Translations under genes and position numbers: made by a program | The notes under the pieces: generated by a model | Databases searched by the model: none | Told to the model about the DNA's origin: nothing | What the model saw: only the letters and a program-made list of their open reading frames with translations | In this document: positions 43,359 to 52,983 of the stretch, piece after piece | Layout: each line of letters begins with the position of its first letter | Position numbering within the stretch: the stretch's first letter is position 1 | Origin: Thermoleophilaceae bacterium | GTDB taxonomy: Bacteria; Actinomycetota; Thermoleophilia; Solirubrobacterales; Thermoleophilaceae | Direction: 5' to 3' | Assembly (NCBI GenBank): GCA_030447875.1 | Contig: JAUJOA010000007.1 | Location: 1 to 64,000 of the forward strand | DNA: 64,000 nucleotides

Positions 43359-44549
43359 ATGCTCGGAGGACGGTCGATCCAGCTCGCGCGGGTGTTCGGC
43401 GTGCGCATCGGGGTGGATCCGAGCTGGTTCATCGTCCTCTTCCTGATCATCTGGCTCCTCTCCGACGTCTACGGCGACGTCTATCCGACCGACGACACGA
43501 AGGCGTTCGCGCTCGCGACCGTCAGCGCTCTCCTCTTCTTCCTGTCGGTGGTGCTGCACGAGCTAGGCCACGCTCTCGTGGCGATCCGCAATGGCATCGG
43601 GATCGCGGGCATCGACCTGTGGATGTTCGGCGGCATCGCGAAGATGACCCGCGACACCGACTCCGCCGGCGTCGAGTTCCGGGTCGCGATCGCCGGTCCG
43701 CTCGTGACGCTCGCGATCGTCGTGCTGTGCGCCGGTCTGGGGATCCTGCTGACGGGTGGGGGCGGCTTCGCAGTCGGGCTCGACTCGACGGCGCAGACCA
43801 GTGGGGTGGAGCTCGTGCTCGCCTACCTTACTTTCGTCAATACGGTCCTGCTGCTGTTCAACCTCATCCCCGGCTTCCCACTGGACGGAGGTCGGATAGC
43901 TCGGGCCATCGCGTGGTGGCGCACCGGGGACCGGGCGCGCGCTACGCGCTTTGCGGCAACGCTCGGCCGCGGCTTCTCGCTCCTGATGATCGCGCTCGGC
44001 ATCTTGCTCGTTCTCCTTCCCGAGGACACGCTCTTGCCCGGCCGTCCGGTGCTCACCGGCGTCTGGCTGGTGCTGATCGGCTTCGTCCTCGGCGGGGCCG
44101 CGCGCTCCGCCGACCTGCAGTCGCGCCTGGCTTCGCGGATCGGCGGGATCCGTGTGGCCGACGTGATGGACGCACAGCCGGTGGCCGTCGGCAGCGGCGC
44201 TCATCTCGACAGGGCTCTCGAGGACTTCTTCCTGCGCTACCGCTGGCCGTGGTTCCCGGTCGTCGACGACGTGGGTCGGTTCGTGGGTCTGATCACCAGG
44301 AGCGAAGTGGAGACCGTGCCCGAATCGGCGCGGGCCGGCCAGACCGTGGAAGACGTGATGACGCGTGACCTGTCCGGAACCCTGCGCGTGAGCACCGACG
44401 AGTCGCTGGAGCGCGTTCTCGATGCCCATACCGATGGCCTCCAGCGACTCGGGGCGGTCATGGCGGTGGACGGCGACGGCATCCTGCGCGGCGTGGTCAC
44501 GCTGAACCAGGTCAAGCGCGCGCTCCGGCCGGCCACGTCCGCTGTCTAG
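43359..44549 (+). CDS. M50-family site-2-type metalloprotease with two CBS domains
   Basis: A 396-residue integral membrane protease. Zinc motif VVLHELGHALVAIRNGIGI in the second helix region, third ligand NLIPGFPLDGGRIARAIAWW. Several membrane helices fill residues 30-225 (for example VSALLFFLSVVL and PLVTLAIVVLCAGLGILL). Two CBS domains occupy about 260-390 (VADVMDAQPVAVGSGAHLDR, VEDVMTRDLSGTLRVSTDES) and likely sense adenine nucleotides. Bacterial homologues cut anti-sigma factors or peptides in the membrane. Substrate here is unknown. Confidence 0.93.
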   Translation: MLGGRSIQLARVFGVRIGVDPSWFIVLFLIIWLLSDVYGDVYPTDDTKAFALATVSALLFFLSVVLHELGHALVAIRNGIGIAGIDLWMFGGIAKMTRDTDSAGVEFRVAIAGPLVTLAIVVLCAGLGILLTGGGGFAVGLDSTAQTSGVELVLAYLTFVNTVLLLFNLIPGFPLDGGRIARAIAWWRTGDRARATRFAATLGRGFSLLMIALGILLVLLPEDTLLPGRPVLTGVWLVLIGFVLGGAARSADLQSRLASRIGGIRVADVMDAQPVAVGSGAHLDRALEDFFLRYRWPWFPVVDDVGRFVGLITRSEVETVPESARAGQTVEDVMTRDLSGTLRVSTDESLERVLDAHTDGLQRLGAVMAVDGDGILRGVVTLNQVKRALRPATSAV

Positions 44550-44705
44550 CGCCGCGCGACCTCAGCCGGACTCGATGCGTCGCCCGCTCTTGAGCCTCCC
44601 GACCAGACGCGTCCGTAATCCGGGTGCAAGGCCCATTCGCATAGACTGCCGCCGCCCGCAGCGCCCAATCCGGGCTCTCGGAGCGACCCAAGGAGACCCC
44701 CTCGA

Positions 44706-46388
44706 ATGCCCCAGCACGACGTTCTCGTGATCGGAGCCGGCCTCGCCGGCCAGCGCGCCGCCCTCGCCGCCGCCGACGAGGGCGTCTCGGTGGGAGTCAT
44801 CTCGAAGATTCATCCGGTGCGCTCGCACTCGAACGCGGCGCAGGGGGGGATCAACGCCGCGCTCAACCCCGGGGACTCCTGGGAGTCGCACGCCTTCGAC
44901 ACCATCAAGGGCTCGGACTACCTCGGTGACCAGGACGCGATCGAGATCATGTGCCGCGAGGCGCCGAAGGAGATCCTCGACCTGGAGCACCTGGGCGTGA
45001 CGTTCCACCGCAACGAGGAGGGGAAGCTCGGGACCCGCGCTTTCGGCGGCGCCTCGGCGGCGAGGACCTACTACGTGGCCGACATCACCGGCCAGGCGAT
45101 CCTCCACGTGCTCTACGAGCAGCTCATGAAGCGCTCGGAGGTCTATCGCTACGAGGAGTGGTTCACCACCGCGCTGGTGCAGGACGATGCGGGCGAGGTC
45201 GCCGGGTGCATCGGGCGCAACATCCGCGACGGCTCGATGGAGCTCTTCTCCGCCAAGTCGGTGATCCTCGCGAGCGGTGGCAACGGGCAGATCTACAACC
45301 CGACGACCAACGCGCTCGTCTGCACGGGCGACGGGATCGCCATGGCGTACCGGATCGGCGCCCCGCTGATGGACATGGAGATGGTCCAGTATCACCCCAC
45401 CACCCTTGCGGGGCTCGGCCTTCTGATCACGGAGGGCGCGCGCGGCGAGGGCGCCCACCTGTACAACGCCGAGGGCGAGCGCTTCATGGAGAAGTACGCG
45501 CCCAACAAGATGGAGCTCGCCTCGCGCGACGTGGTCTCCCGCGCGGAGCAGACCGAGATCGACGAGGGGCGCGGGTTCCCCGACGGCACCGTCGCGCTCG
45601 ACATCACGGTGGTGCCGCGCAAGCGCATCCACGAGGCGCTGCGGGAGATCGTGAACGTCGGGCGTGACTTCGCCAGCGTGGACATCACGAAGGAGCCGAT
45701 CCACATCAAGCCGGGAAACCACTACGTGATGGGCGGGGTCAAGACGGACATCGAGGGTCAGACCTCGATCCCCGGCCTGTACGCGGCCGGAGAGGTGGCG
45801 TGCGTATCGGTTCACGGCGGCAACCGGCTCGGCGCCAACTCGCTCCTCGACACACTCATATTCGGCCGGCGGTCGGGGGCCCACGCGGCCCACCGCTCGC
45901 ACGACACGCGGATGCCGAAGCCCTCCGCAAGCAAGCTCGCCGACGAGGAGCGCATGGTTCGCGAAGTCGTCGGCCGCGAGGCCGACGGTCGCCGCGTCTC
46001 GGAGATCAAGCACGAGCTCGGGGCCGCCATGGACAGGTACGCCGCCGTCTTCCGCGACGAGGAAGGCCTACGCGAGGGGCTCGAGATCGTTCAGCGACTG
46101 AAGGAGGAGGCGGGCCGGGTCGCCACCGACGACAAGGGCACCGTCTTCAACCAGGACGTGCTCGGTGCGATCGAGCTCGGCTTCATGCTGGACAACGCGG
46201 AGGCCATCGTGGCGAGCGCGCTCGAGCGCAAGGAGAGCCGCGGGGCGCAGTACCGTACCGACTTCCCCGAGCGTAACGACGACGAATGGCTGAAGCACAT
46301 CACGGTAGCCGCGAACGGCGACATGCCCGAGGTCTCCTACTCGGAAGTCACGATTACGCAATGGCAGCCCGAGGAGCGTACGTACTGA
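44706..46388 (+). CDS. sdhA: succinate dehydrogenase flavoprotein subunit
   Basis: Oxidises succinate to fumarate using covalent FAD. The 560-residue protein has the FAD-binding [20 protein letters not shown], the flavinylated His in [15 protein letters not shown], substrate residues in [20 protein letters not shown] and [20 protein letters not shown], and [19 protein letters not shown] near the C-terminal third. AAGGAG precedes the ATG at 44706. Two bases separate its stop from sdhB. The operon continues with sdhB and sdhE. Confidence 0.95.
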   Translation: MPQHDVLVIGAGLAGQRAALAAADEGVSVGVISKIHPVRSHSNAAQGGINAALNPGDSWESHAFDTIKGSDYLGDQDAIEIMCREAPKEILDLEHLGVTFHRNEEGKLGTRAFGGASAARTYYVADITGQAILHVLYEQLMKRSEVYRYEEWFTTALVQDDAGEVAGCIGRNIRDGSMELFSAKSVILASGGNGQIYNPTTNALVCTGDGIAMAYRIGAPLMDMEMVQYHPTTLAGLGLLITEGARGEGAHLYNAEGERFMEKYAPNKMELASRDVVSRAEQTEIDEGRGFPDGTVALDITVVPRKRIHEALREIVNVGRDFASVDITKEPIHIKPGNHYVMGGVKTDIEGQTSIPGLYAAGEVACVSVHGGNRLGANSLLDTLIFGRRSGAHAAHRSHDTRMPKPSASKLADEERMVREVVGREADGRRVSEIKHELGAAMDRYAAVFRDEEGLREGLEIVQRLKEEAGRVATDDKGTVFNQDVLGAIELGFMLDNAEAIVASALERKESRGAQYRTDFPERNDDEWLKHITVAANGDMPEVSYSEVTITQWQPEERTY

Positions 46389-46389
46389 G

Positions 46390-47514
46390 ATGGCCGAATT
46401 TGCGCTGAAGGTTCGCCGCTACGACCCGGAGTCGGGCGAGGCGGCCTATTGGGAGGAGTTCGACGTGGACCTCCCCCCCGAGCGGTCGGTGCTCGACGGA
46501 ATCCTCAAGTACAAGGACGAGGAGGACGCGTCGCTCGCGATTCGCTGCTCGTGCCGCGCCGCCATCTGCGGCTCGTGCGGCGTGAAGATCAACGGCCAGT
46601 CGGCGCTGGCGTGCAACACCCGCATCAGCGACGCCGCCGAGAAGGCGAAGGACGGCGCGATCGTCGTCGAGCCGATGGGCAACATGCCCGTGCTCAAGGA
46701 CCTGATCGTGGACATGGACGCCGTCCACTGGAAGAAGATCCAGCGCGTAGTGCCGTGGCTGCTGCCCGAGGGCGATCCGCCCGAGCGCGAGTACATCGTC
46801 CCGGCCGAGTCGATGATCGACGTGACGCAGTCGATGGCCTGCATCCAGTGCGGCGCCTGCGTCTCCGCCTGCCTCTCGATGGAGGTCGACCCGGACTTCA
46901 TCGGTCCCGCAGCCCTGGCCAAGGCCTACCGCTTCGTGGGCGACCCACGCGACGCCCACACCGAGGAGCGCCTCGCCGATCTGGCCGAGGACCCCCACGG
47001 CATCTACGACTGCACGCACTGCTTCGCCTGCATCGAGGTGTGCCCGAAGGGCGTCGATCCGATGAACCAGATCATGCGGCTGCGTCGACACGCGACCGCC
47101 GACCACGAGATCAAGGACGGCAACAACGGCTACGGGCACGAGAAGGCGTTCGTGGACATCATCGAGAAGTGGGGAACGCTCCACGAGGCGCAGGTACTGC
47201 CCCGCTCATACGGTGAGGGGAGCATGCTCAAGGGCCAGACCGACCCGAAGGCGGTGAAGCAGCTCGCCGGTTCGCTGTCCACGGTCGTCCACGCACTCAG
47301 ATCCGGCAAGGTCACACCGAGGAAAGCCCTCTTGCATCACAAGCTCCCCGACCAGGACCAGGTGAGACGCATCTACCACGAGATCGAGTCCAAGGACGAG
47401 CGCCTGGAGCTCAACATGTACATCGTCGGCGAGGGCGACGCCGGTCTCGGCGAGGACGAGGGCGAGCAGGCCGACAAGGAGCCGGCCATGGGAGAGACCG
47501 GGGCCGACCAGTGA
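46390..47514 (+). CDS. sdhB: succinate dehydrogenase iron-sulfur subunit
   Basis: A 374-residue protein, longer than the usual 230-260. The 2Fe-2S domain shows IRCSCRAAICGSCGVKINGQ and SALACNT. The C-terminal ferredoxin-like part has two clusters, IQCGACVSACLSMEVDPDFI and THCFACIEVCPKGVDPMNQI. A C-terminal extension of about 90 residues (from about 285) ends in an acidic tail and has no cysteines. The start ATG 46390 follows sdhA closely and the stop overlaps the sdhE start (GTGA). Long SdhB forms accompany CCG-type anchor subunits, which fits this operon. Confidence 0.94.
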   Translation: MAEFALKVRRYDPESGEAAYWEEFDVDLPPERSVLDGILKYKDEEDASLAIRCSCRAAICGSCGVKINGQSALACNTRISDAAEKAKDGAIVVEPMGNMPVLKDLIVDMDAVHWKKIQRVVPWLLPEGDPPEREYIVPAESMIDVTQSMACIQCGACVSACLSMEVDPDFIGPAALAKAYRFVGDPRDAHTEERLADLAEDPHGIYDCTHCFACIEVCPKGVDPMNQIMRLRRHATADHEIKDGNNGYGHEKAFVDIIEKWGTLHEAQVLPRSYGEGSMLKGQTDPKAVKQLAGSLSTVVHALRSGKVTPRKALLHHKLPDQDQVRRIYHEIESKDERLELNMYIVGEGDAGLGEDEGEQADKEPAMGETGADQ

Positions 47515-48413
47515 AGCTCGCCTACTGGCCCGGCTGCGTATCGCGCGGCTTCACGCCCGAGCTCCACGGCTCTATGGCCAAGGTGGCTCCCAAGCTCGAT
47601 CTCGAGCTCGTTGAGCTCGACCGCGCCAACTGCTGTGGCGCAGGCGTGATCGCCGAGCACAACCAGGAGCTCGTGGACAGCCTCAACGCGCGCACCTTCG
47701 CGCTGGCCCAGCAGGTGGAGGGCGCCATGGGCATGATGAACATCTGCTCGACCTGCCAGGGAGCGCAGTCCGAGTGCCAGGAGCGACTCGACGCCGACAG
47801 CGCCTATCGCCGGCACGTCAACGGGCATCTCGAGCCGGAGGGGCTGTCGTACGAACACGACGGCGCCTGGTGGAACAAGAACTTCCTGTGGCTCCTCGTG
47901 GAGGACATCGGACTCGACAAGCTGCGAAGCCGCGTCGAGCGGCCGCTCCACGGGCTGAAGGTCGCTCCCTTCTACGGCTGCTACGTCGTGCGGCCGACCA
48001 CCCGGCTCGGCTACGACCACTACCCCGAGCGGGGCCAGTACCTCGAGATGGTCATCAGCGCGATCGGAGCCGAGCCGGTGGACTATGCGGGGCGGCACAA
48101 GTGCTGCGGCTTCCCAGTCATAACGATGAACAAGGCCACGTCGCTGAGGCAGGCGGGCCGGCATCTGGCCGACGCCATCGACGCTGACGCGGACTGCCTC
48201 GTCACGCCGTGCCCCCTGTGCCACCTGAACCTGGACATGCAGCAGCCTGACGCCTCCAAGTACGTGGAGCGCGACCTGAACGTGCCGGTCCTGCACTTCC
48301 CGCAGCTGATCGGGCTCGCGCTCGGGCTCGAGCCGAAGGAGCTCGGCATGGACAAGCACGTGGTGAAGACCCGCGACGTGCAGCGCAAAGTCGCGGACCT
48401 CGCGGCCGCCTAG
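47511..48413 (+). CDS. sdhE: CCG-domain subunit SdhE/HdrB-like (type E succinate:quinone reductase)
   Basis: The 300-residue protein contains two cysteine-rich CCG domains: YWPGCVSRGFTPE ... ANCCGAGVIAEHNQELVDSL and NICSTCQGAQSECQE, then FYGCYVVRPTTRLGY ... GRHKCCGFPVITMNKATSL and CLVTPCPLCHLNLDMQQ. This matches the HdrB-type subunit that replaces the SdhC/SdhD membrane anchors in class E succinate dehydrogenases of archaea and some bacteria. No hydrophobic anchor genes are present in the operon. Start is GTG 47511. A strong terminator lies just downstream (48441-48469). Confidence 0.9.
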   Translation: MKLAYWPGCVSRGFTPELHGSMAKVAPKLDLELVELDRANCCGAGVIAEHNQELVDSLNARTFALAQQVEGAMGMMNICSTCQGAQSECQERLDADSAYRRHVNGHLEPEGLSYEHDGAWWNKNFLWLLVEDIGLDKLRSRVERPLHGLKVAPFYGCYVVRPTTRLGYDHYPERGQYLEMVISAIGAEPVDYAGRHKCCGFPVITMNKATSLRQAGRHLADAIDADADCLVTPCPLCHLNLDMQQPDASKYVERDLNVPVLHFPQLIGLALGLEPKELGMDKHVVKTRDVQRKVADLAAA

Positions 48414-48440
48414 CGTCGGCAGAACCGCCTTCAGAAACGA

Positions 48441-48469
48441 GAAAACCGACCAGTGGCTGGTCGGTTTTC
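48441..48469 (+). terminator. intrinsic terminator after the sdh operon
   Basis: AAAACCGACCAG, loop TGG, CTGGTCGGTTTT is a perfect 12-bp hairpin ending in TTTTC. It lies 27 bases after the sdhE stop and reads correctly for that operon. It is also symmetric and could work in both directions. Confidence 0.88.
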
Positions 48470-48655
48470 ACGTGAGAACGTACCCCTAAGCCGTCCTTCG
48501 AGAAGTCTGCCAAGACTCGCCCCAGCCATCACTGACTGGTTGGTCACAGAATGCCTGGAGCGTGCGGCCTTCGCTTCCCCTCAGCGGTGTGATTTGAGGG
48601 GGGTACTAAGGGGGAGCCGGGGGTGAGAGCTCCCTTCACCTGCGTGGGGGAACTA

Positions 48656-48682
48656 GGGTGAGGGTGGCACTACCCCTCACCC
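48656..48682 (+). promoter_or_regulatory. inverted repeat upstream of the LuxR-type gene
   Basis: GGGTGAGGG (48656-48664) and CCCTCACCC (48674-48682) form a perfect 9-bp inverted repeat with a 9-base spacer, ending 17 bases before the ATG at 48700. That position suits an operator for autoregulation or a translation-blocking leader hairpin. A similar GGGGGTGAG half-site lies at about 48620. Confidence 0.45.
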
Positions 48683-48699
48683 TCCCTTACACTGCTCCG

Positions 48700-49317
48700 A
48701 TGCGCTCCTGCGTTCCGGTTGTCGCCGGCGAGTTCGAGGACCTGGTCGCCGTGGGTCTCCGGCAGCTCATCTCCGAGGACCCGAGCGTGCGACTGGTGGC
48801 GAGCGGCGTGCCGCTCGACCAGCTCGGCGGGGCCTTCGATGAGCACCGCCCCGCGGTCGCGCTGCTCAACTTCGGATCGCTGCCGAGTGCGGCAAGCGTC
48901 TACAAGCTCCACGAGTCGCACCCCGAGACGCGGATCGTCGTGCTGGCCAACCGTCCGAGCACGCCGGAGGCCACCCAGATGCTGTCGTTCGGCGCCGCGG
49001 CGTGCATCTCGAAGGAGACACAGGCCCGAGACATCATCAACGCGATCCACCTGGCGTCTCGCGGCATGAACGTCCTGCCGCGGACTGCGAAGCCGGGCGA
49101 GCGACCGGGGTTGCCCGGCCCGGACCTGCTCACGCCTCGAGAGGCCGACGTACTGGAGCAGCTACAGGACGGCCGCACGAACGCGCAGATCGCCAACGAC
49201 CTGTCGATCGGCGTCGAGACCGTCCGAACGCACGCCCGCAACATCTATCGGAAGCTCGGTATCTCCTCGCGCCGCGATCTGGCCAGCCTCGGTCGGCCAA
49301 ACGCTGCCATCGGCTAG
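48700..49317 (+). CDS. LuxR-family regulator with atypical receiver domain
   Basis: A 205-residue protein. The C-terminal LuxR HTH is clear: DLLTPREADVLEQLQDGRTN AQIANDLSIGVETVRTHARN IYRKLGISSRRDL. The N-terminal part has the length and secondary structure of a receiver but lacks key residues: the acidic pair region reads VVAGEFEDLV and the phosphoacceptor position reads LLNFGSLP, with Asn in place of Asp. So it is likely phosphorylation-independent. ATG 48700 is preferred to the GTG at 48658, which would lie inside an inverted repeat. No histidine kinase is nearby. Confidence 0.85.
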   Translation: MRSCVPVVAGEFEDLVAVGLRQLISEDPSVRLVASGVPLDQLGGAFDEHRPAVALLNFGSLPSAASVYKLHESHPETRIVVLANRPSTPEATQMLSFGAAACISKETQARDIINAIHLASRGMNVLPRTAKPGERPGLPGPDLLTPREADVLEQLQDGRTNAQIANDLSIGVETVRTHARNIYRKLGISSRRDLASLGRPNAAIG

Positions 49318-49332
49318 CTGCGACGCCGCCGT

Positions 49333-50364
49333 TCAGGCAGCGCGCGCCGTGCGCAGGAGGTTGCGCACGCTGAGCAGCTCGGCCACCTGCACGGCGTTGG
49401 TGGCGGCGCCCTTCCGAAGGTTGTCCCCCACGATCCAGAGGTTCAGGCAGCGCTCGTGCGACGGGTCGCGTCGAATGCGGCCGACCAGCACGTCGTCGCG
49501 GCCGGCGGCCTCGATGGCCAGGGGGTAGAGCGCGTGGGCGGGGTCGTCCAGCACCACGACGCCGGGCGCCCCGGAAAGCAGCTGCCGGCAGTCATCGGCC
49601 GACAGCGGCTCGCGCGTCTGCACGTTCACCGATTCCGAGTGGCCCGTGTAGACGGGCACGCGCACGCAGGTGGCCGATATGCCGATGTCGTCCCGTCCGA
49701 GGATCTTCCGCGTCTCGGCCATCATCTTGCGCTCCTCGGTCGTGTAGTCGTCGCCCTCGCGGAAGGTCTCGACCTGAGGCAGGACGTTGAAGGCGATCTG
49801 GTGCGGGTAAACGCTCGGCGGCGTGAGCTCCTTGGCGTCCAGGATCGCGCACGTCTGATCGTGCAGCTCCTCGACGGCGAGCTGGCCGGTCCCCGAGACC
49901 GACTGGTAGGTGGACAGCACGAGCCTCTCGATACCCGCCGCCTCGATAATCGGGGCCAGCGCCACGACCATCTGCATGGTCGAGCAGTTCGGATTCGCGA
50001 CGATGCCGTCGTGCGACTCGAGCGCGTGCGGGTTGACCTCCGCCACGACGAGCGGCACCCCATCCTTCATGCGCCAGCACGAGGAGTTGTCGACCACGAC
50101 CGCGCCGGCTTCGACGAACTTCGGGCCCCAGGTCTCGCTGATCCCCGAGCCGGCGGAGAAGAGGGCCAGGTCGAAATCCTGGATCGCGTCGTCCGAGAGG
50201 GCCTGGACGGTGAGGTCGCGATCGCCGTAGTCGATGGCGCGTCCGGCGGAGCGCTCGGAGGCGAACGGCACTACCTCGTCCGCCGGAAACCGGCGCTCGT
50301 TCATGACGCCGAGGATCGTCGAGCCGACGGCGCCCGTCGCCCCACCCACCGCTACTCGCTTCAG
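49333..50364 (-). CDS. asd: aspartate-semialdehyde dehydrogenase
   Basis: Reduces aspartyl phosphate with NADPH in Lys/Thr/Met and diaminopimelate synthesis. Motifs: [15 protein letters not shown] (NADP loop), [20 protein letters not shown], the catalytic Cys in [43 protein letters not shown] with the catalytic His. The first usual start, GTG 50349, would delete the KRVAV strand. A CTG at 50364, overlapping the lysC stop as CTGA, restores [15 protein letters not shown] therefore place the start there, giving 343 residues. Downstream of lysC in a coupled operon. Confidence 0.93.
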   Translation of the reverse strand: MKRVAVGGATGAVGSTILGVMNERRFPADEVVPFASERSAGRAIDYGDRDLTVQALSDDAIQDFDLALFSAGSGISETWGPKFVEAGAVVVDNSSCWRMKDGVPLVVAEVNPHALESHDGIVANPNCSTMQMVVALAPIIEAAGIERLVLSTYQSVSGTGQLAVEELHDQTCAILDAKELTPPSVYPHQIAFNVLPQVETFREGDDYTTEERKMMAETRKILGRDDIGISATCVRVPVYTGHSESVNVQTREPLSADDCRQLLSGAPGVVVLDDPAHALYPLAIEAAGRDDVLVGRIRRDPSHERCLNLWIVGDNLRKGAATNAVQVAELLSVRNLLRTARAA

Positions 50365-51719
50365 CTCGCCTCGCGGCGCAGGGACTCACCGCCGCCCGGG
50401 GGCGCCACGACCGGCCGATGGTCGCCGCTCACGTCCTCGCGCCTGACCGCGTCGGCCCCGAGGTCGAAGGCGGCGTGGAGCTCGCTCACCGCGCGCGGCA
50501 CGTCCTCCTCCTTCACGACGCACGAGATCTTGATCGGCGAGGTGGAGATCATCTCGATGTTCACCTCCGCCTGGCCGAGGACGGAGAACGCCTTGGCCGC
50601 GACTCCCGGGTGGCTCTTCATTCCCGCTCCGACGAGCGAGACCTTGCCCATGCCGGAGTCGGTCGCGACACCGCCGATGCCGAGCTCGTGGACCAGCGGC
50701 TCGAGCGCCTCACGAGCCAGCCGAGCGTCGGCGCGGGGCACCGTGAACGACATGTCGGCGCGATGGCGCTCGCCCTCGACGGCCGGCTCGTTCTGGATGA
50801 TCATGTCCACGTTCACGTTCGCGTCGGCAAGCACGGTCATCACACGCCCCGCAACGCCGGGTGTGTCCGGGAGACCGGTGAGCGTGACGCGCGCTTCGTC
50901 GGTCGAGTGCGTGACGGCTGTGATCAGCGGGCGTTCCATCGTCTCTTCCTCGGTGAGTACGAAGGTACCCGGTCCGTCGTCGAAGCTCGAGCGGCAGTGG
51001 ATGCGAACGCCGTGGTTTCGGGCGTACTCCACGCTGCGCAGCTGAAGCACCTTGGCACCCGAGGAGGCCATCTCGAGCATCTCCTCGAACGAGACCCGCG
51101 CCAGCTTGCGCGCGTTCGGGACGATTCTCGGATCGGCGCTGTAGACCCCCGCGACGTCCGTGTAGATCTCGCACACGTCGGCGTGGAGGGCGGCGGCGAG
51201 GGCCACCGCCGTGGTGTCCGAGCCGCCGCGCCCGAGCGTCGTGACGTCGTAGGCGGTCGATACGCCCTGGAAGCCGGCAACGAGAACGATCCGGTCCTTC
51301 TCCAGCGCGTCGCGGATCCGTTCGGCCCGGACGTCGAGGATCCGTGCCTTCGTGTGAGAGGTATCGGTCACGATGCCCGCCTGGGAGCCGGTGAGCGACT
51401 CCGCGTCATGCCCGAGGTCCTTGATCACCATGGCCGCGAGGGCACAGGAGATCCGCTCCCCGGTCGAGAGCAGCATGTCCATCTCGCGCGGGTCGGGTCG
51501 CTCAGAGACCTCCACCGCCATCGCCACGAGCTGGTCGGTCGTCTTCCCGCGCGCGGAGAGGACGGCAACCACCCGGTTACCCTGGTCCTTGCTTTGAACG
51601 ATTCGGCGCGCCGCGCGCTTGATCCGGTCGGCGTCGGCCACCGACGTCCCGCCGAACTTCATCACGACCGTCTGATGACGGGCGGGGCTCTGTCGAGCTG
51701 CGGAGCCGGCGCTGGGCAT
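50361..51719 (-). CDS. lysC: aspartate kinase
   Basis: Catalyses the first step of the aspartate family, making aspartyl phosphate from ATP. Length is 452 residues from ATG 51719. Kinase domain: [74 protein letters not shown]. Two ACT domains (about 300-450) are present: [20 protein letters not shown] and [20 protein letters not shown], the usual sites for Lys or Thr feedback. The stop overlaps the proposed CTG start of asd. It is divergent from the GH3-like gene. Confidence 0.95.
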   Translation of the reverse strand: MPSAGSAARQSPARHQTVVMKFGGTSVADADRIKRAARRIVQSKDQGNRVVAVLSARGKTTDQLVAMAVEVSERPDPREMDMLLSTGERISCALAAMVIKDLGHDAESLTGSQAGIVTDTSHTKARILDVRAERIRDALEKDRIVLVAGFQGVSTAYDVTTLGRGGSDTTAVALAAALHADVCEIYTDVAGVYSADPRIVPNARKLARVSFEEMLEMASSGAKVLQLRSVEYARNHGVRIHCRSSFDDGPGTFVLTEEETMERPLITAVTHSTDEARVTLTGLPDTPGVAGRVMTVLADANVNVDMIIQNEPAVEGERHRADMSFTVPRADARLAREALEPLVHELGIGGVATDSGMGKVSLVGAGMKSHPGVAAKAFSVLGQAEVNIEMISTSPIKISCVVKEEDVPRAVSELHAAFDLGADAVRREDVSGDHRPVVAPPGGGESLRREAS

Positions 51720-51744
51720 GCCGCCCAAAGATAGCTTTCAGGGT

Positions 51745-52965
51745 ATGACGGACTTGTCACGACGCTTGACGGGCCGGCTGCCGGCGCCGCTGAGAGAACG
51801 GCTTCACGGCCTTCCCCCGGGGCGCTCGGCGCTGGTGGGAATTCTCGTGGTGCTGTTGATAGTCGCCTTGATCAGCGGCGGCGAGGAGGAGCCGGCGCCT
51901 GATCGACCGCCGGCGGCCCCCGCCGCGGATCAGCAGGAACCGCGCCTGCCTCGTGGCGCGGCCGATGCCATGGACGGCATGGCCGTGGAGGACAAGGTGG
52001 CGCAGCTTTTCCTGTTCGGCTTCGAGGGGACCGACAAGGACGCCGAGATCTTCTCCCGCATGCGCAAGATGGACCTCGGAGGGCTCGTTCCGACAAGCCG
52101 CAACTACCGCAGTCGGAACCAGCTCGAAGGCCTGACTGACGAAGCCGCAGCCGTGGCGAAGCGGGCCAAGCACGTGCCCCCGTGGATCATGGCCAGGCAA
52201 CCGGGTGGAGAGTTCTCGGCGTTCGGCGACCTGCCGCCCGAGGTCCCGCCGGCTGAGACGGAGTCTGCCGCCGCGGCCGCGAAGGCGGCGAGCGAAGCCG
52301 CCAAGGCGCTTCTGTCGGTCGGCGTCAACGGGTTACTTGGTCCGCCTCTCGACGTCGCTCCCGAGGAGGGGGGGTCCCTGGAGGGTCAGGCGTACTCGGA
52401 TCTCCCAGAGGAGGTAACTGAGTACACGCGGGCTACGGTGGAGGCCTATGACCGGGCCAAGCTCTTCGCGGCCGCCGAGCACTTCCCCGGCCTCGGCGGC
52501 GCCTCGTTGTCACCCGAGGTCGGGCCGGCCAGCGTAGGCCTGACGCTCGAGGACCTCGAGGAGCGCGACCTGAGGCCCTTTCGAGCCGCCATCGACAGCG
52601 GGGTGCCGGGCATAGTGGTCGGAAACGGCGTCTACGCGAGCGACGACTTCCTCACGCCGGCATCGATTTCCCCCTCCATCGTCACCGGCCTCCTACGCGA
52701 CGAGCTCGGCTTCGACGGCGTCGCGATCGCCGACGACCTGTCGCAACCCGGGGTTACGGCGACGATCCCGGTTCCCGAGGCCGCGGTCGAGGCGATCAAG
52801 GCAGGCGAGGACATGGTCTATATCAGCGGCCGCGAGGCCGATCAGAAGGACGCCTACGACGCCGTTCTGAGCGCCGTGGAAAAGGACGAGATCCCGATCG
52901 CCCGGATCGACGATGCGCTGAGTCGAGTGCTGACCGCGAAGAGCGACGCCGGCCTGCTCGAGTAA
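51745..52965 (+). CDS. GH3-fold (NagZ-like) membrane-anchored protein, probably catalytically altered
   Basis: The 406-residue protein from ATG 51745 (MTDLSRRLTGRLPAPL) has a membrane helix (SALVGILVVLLIVALISGG), a Pro/Ala linker, then a GH3 barrel: MAVEDKVAQLFLFGFEG, SVGVNGLLGPPLDVAPEE, AAAEHFPGLGGASLSPEVGP, LRDELGFDGVAIADDLSQP. The Asp-His dyad loop reads GGASLSPEVGP where NagZ has a GDT..DSH type motif, KHFPG reads EHFPG, and the DQEGG substrate motif is MARQPGG. The nucleophile Asp in ADDLSQ remains. Glycosidase activity is doubtful. It may bind cell-wall sugars. It is divergent from lysC. Confidence 0.8.
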   Translation: MTDLSRRLTGRLPAPLRERLHGLPPGRSALVGILVVLLIVALISGGEEEPAPDRPPAAPAADQQEPRLPRGAADAMDGMAVEDKVAQLFLFGFEGTDKDAEIFSRMRKMDLGGLVPTSRNYRSRNQLEGLTDEAAAVAKRAKHVPPWIMARQPGGEFSAFGDLPPEVPPAETESAAAAAKAASEAAKALLSVGVNGLLGPPLDVAPEEGGSLEGQAYSDLPEEVTEYTRATVEAYDRAKLFAAAEHFPGLGGASLSPEVGPASVGLTLEDLEERDLRPFRAAIDSGVPGIVVGNGVYASDDFLTPASISPSIVTGLLRDELGFDGVAIADDLSQPGVTATIPVPEAAVEAIKAGEDMVYISGREADQKDAYDAVLSAVEKDEIPIARIDDALSRVLTAKSDAGLLE

Positions 52966-52983
52966 GCGCCCCTCCGGAGACCC

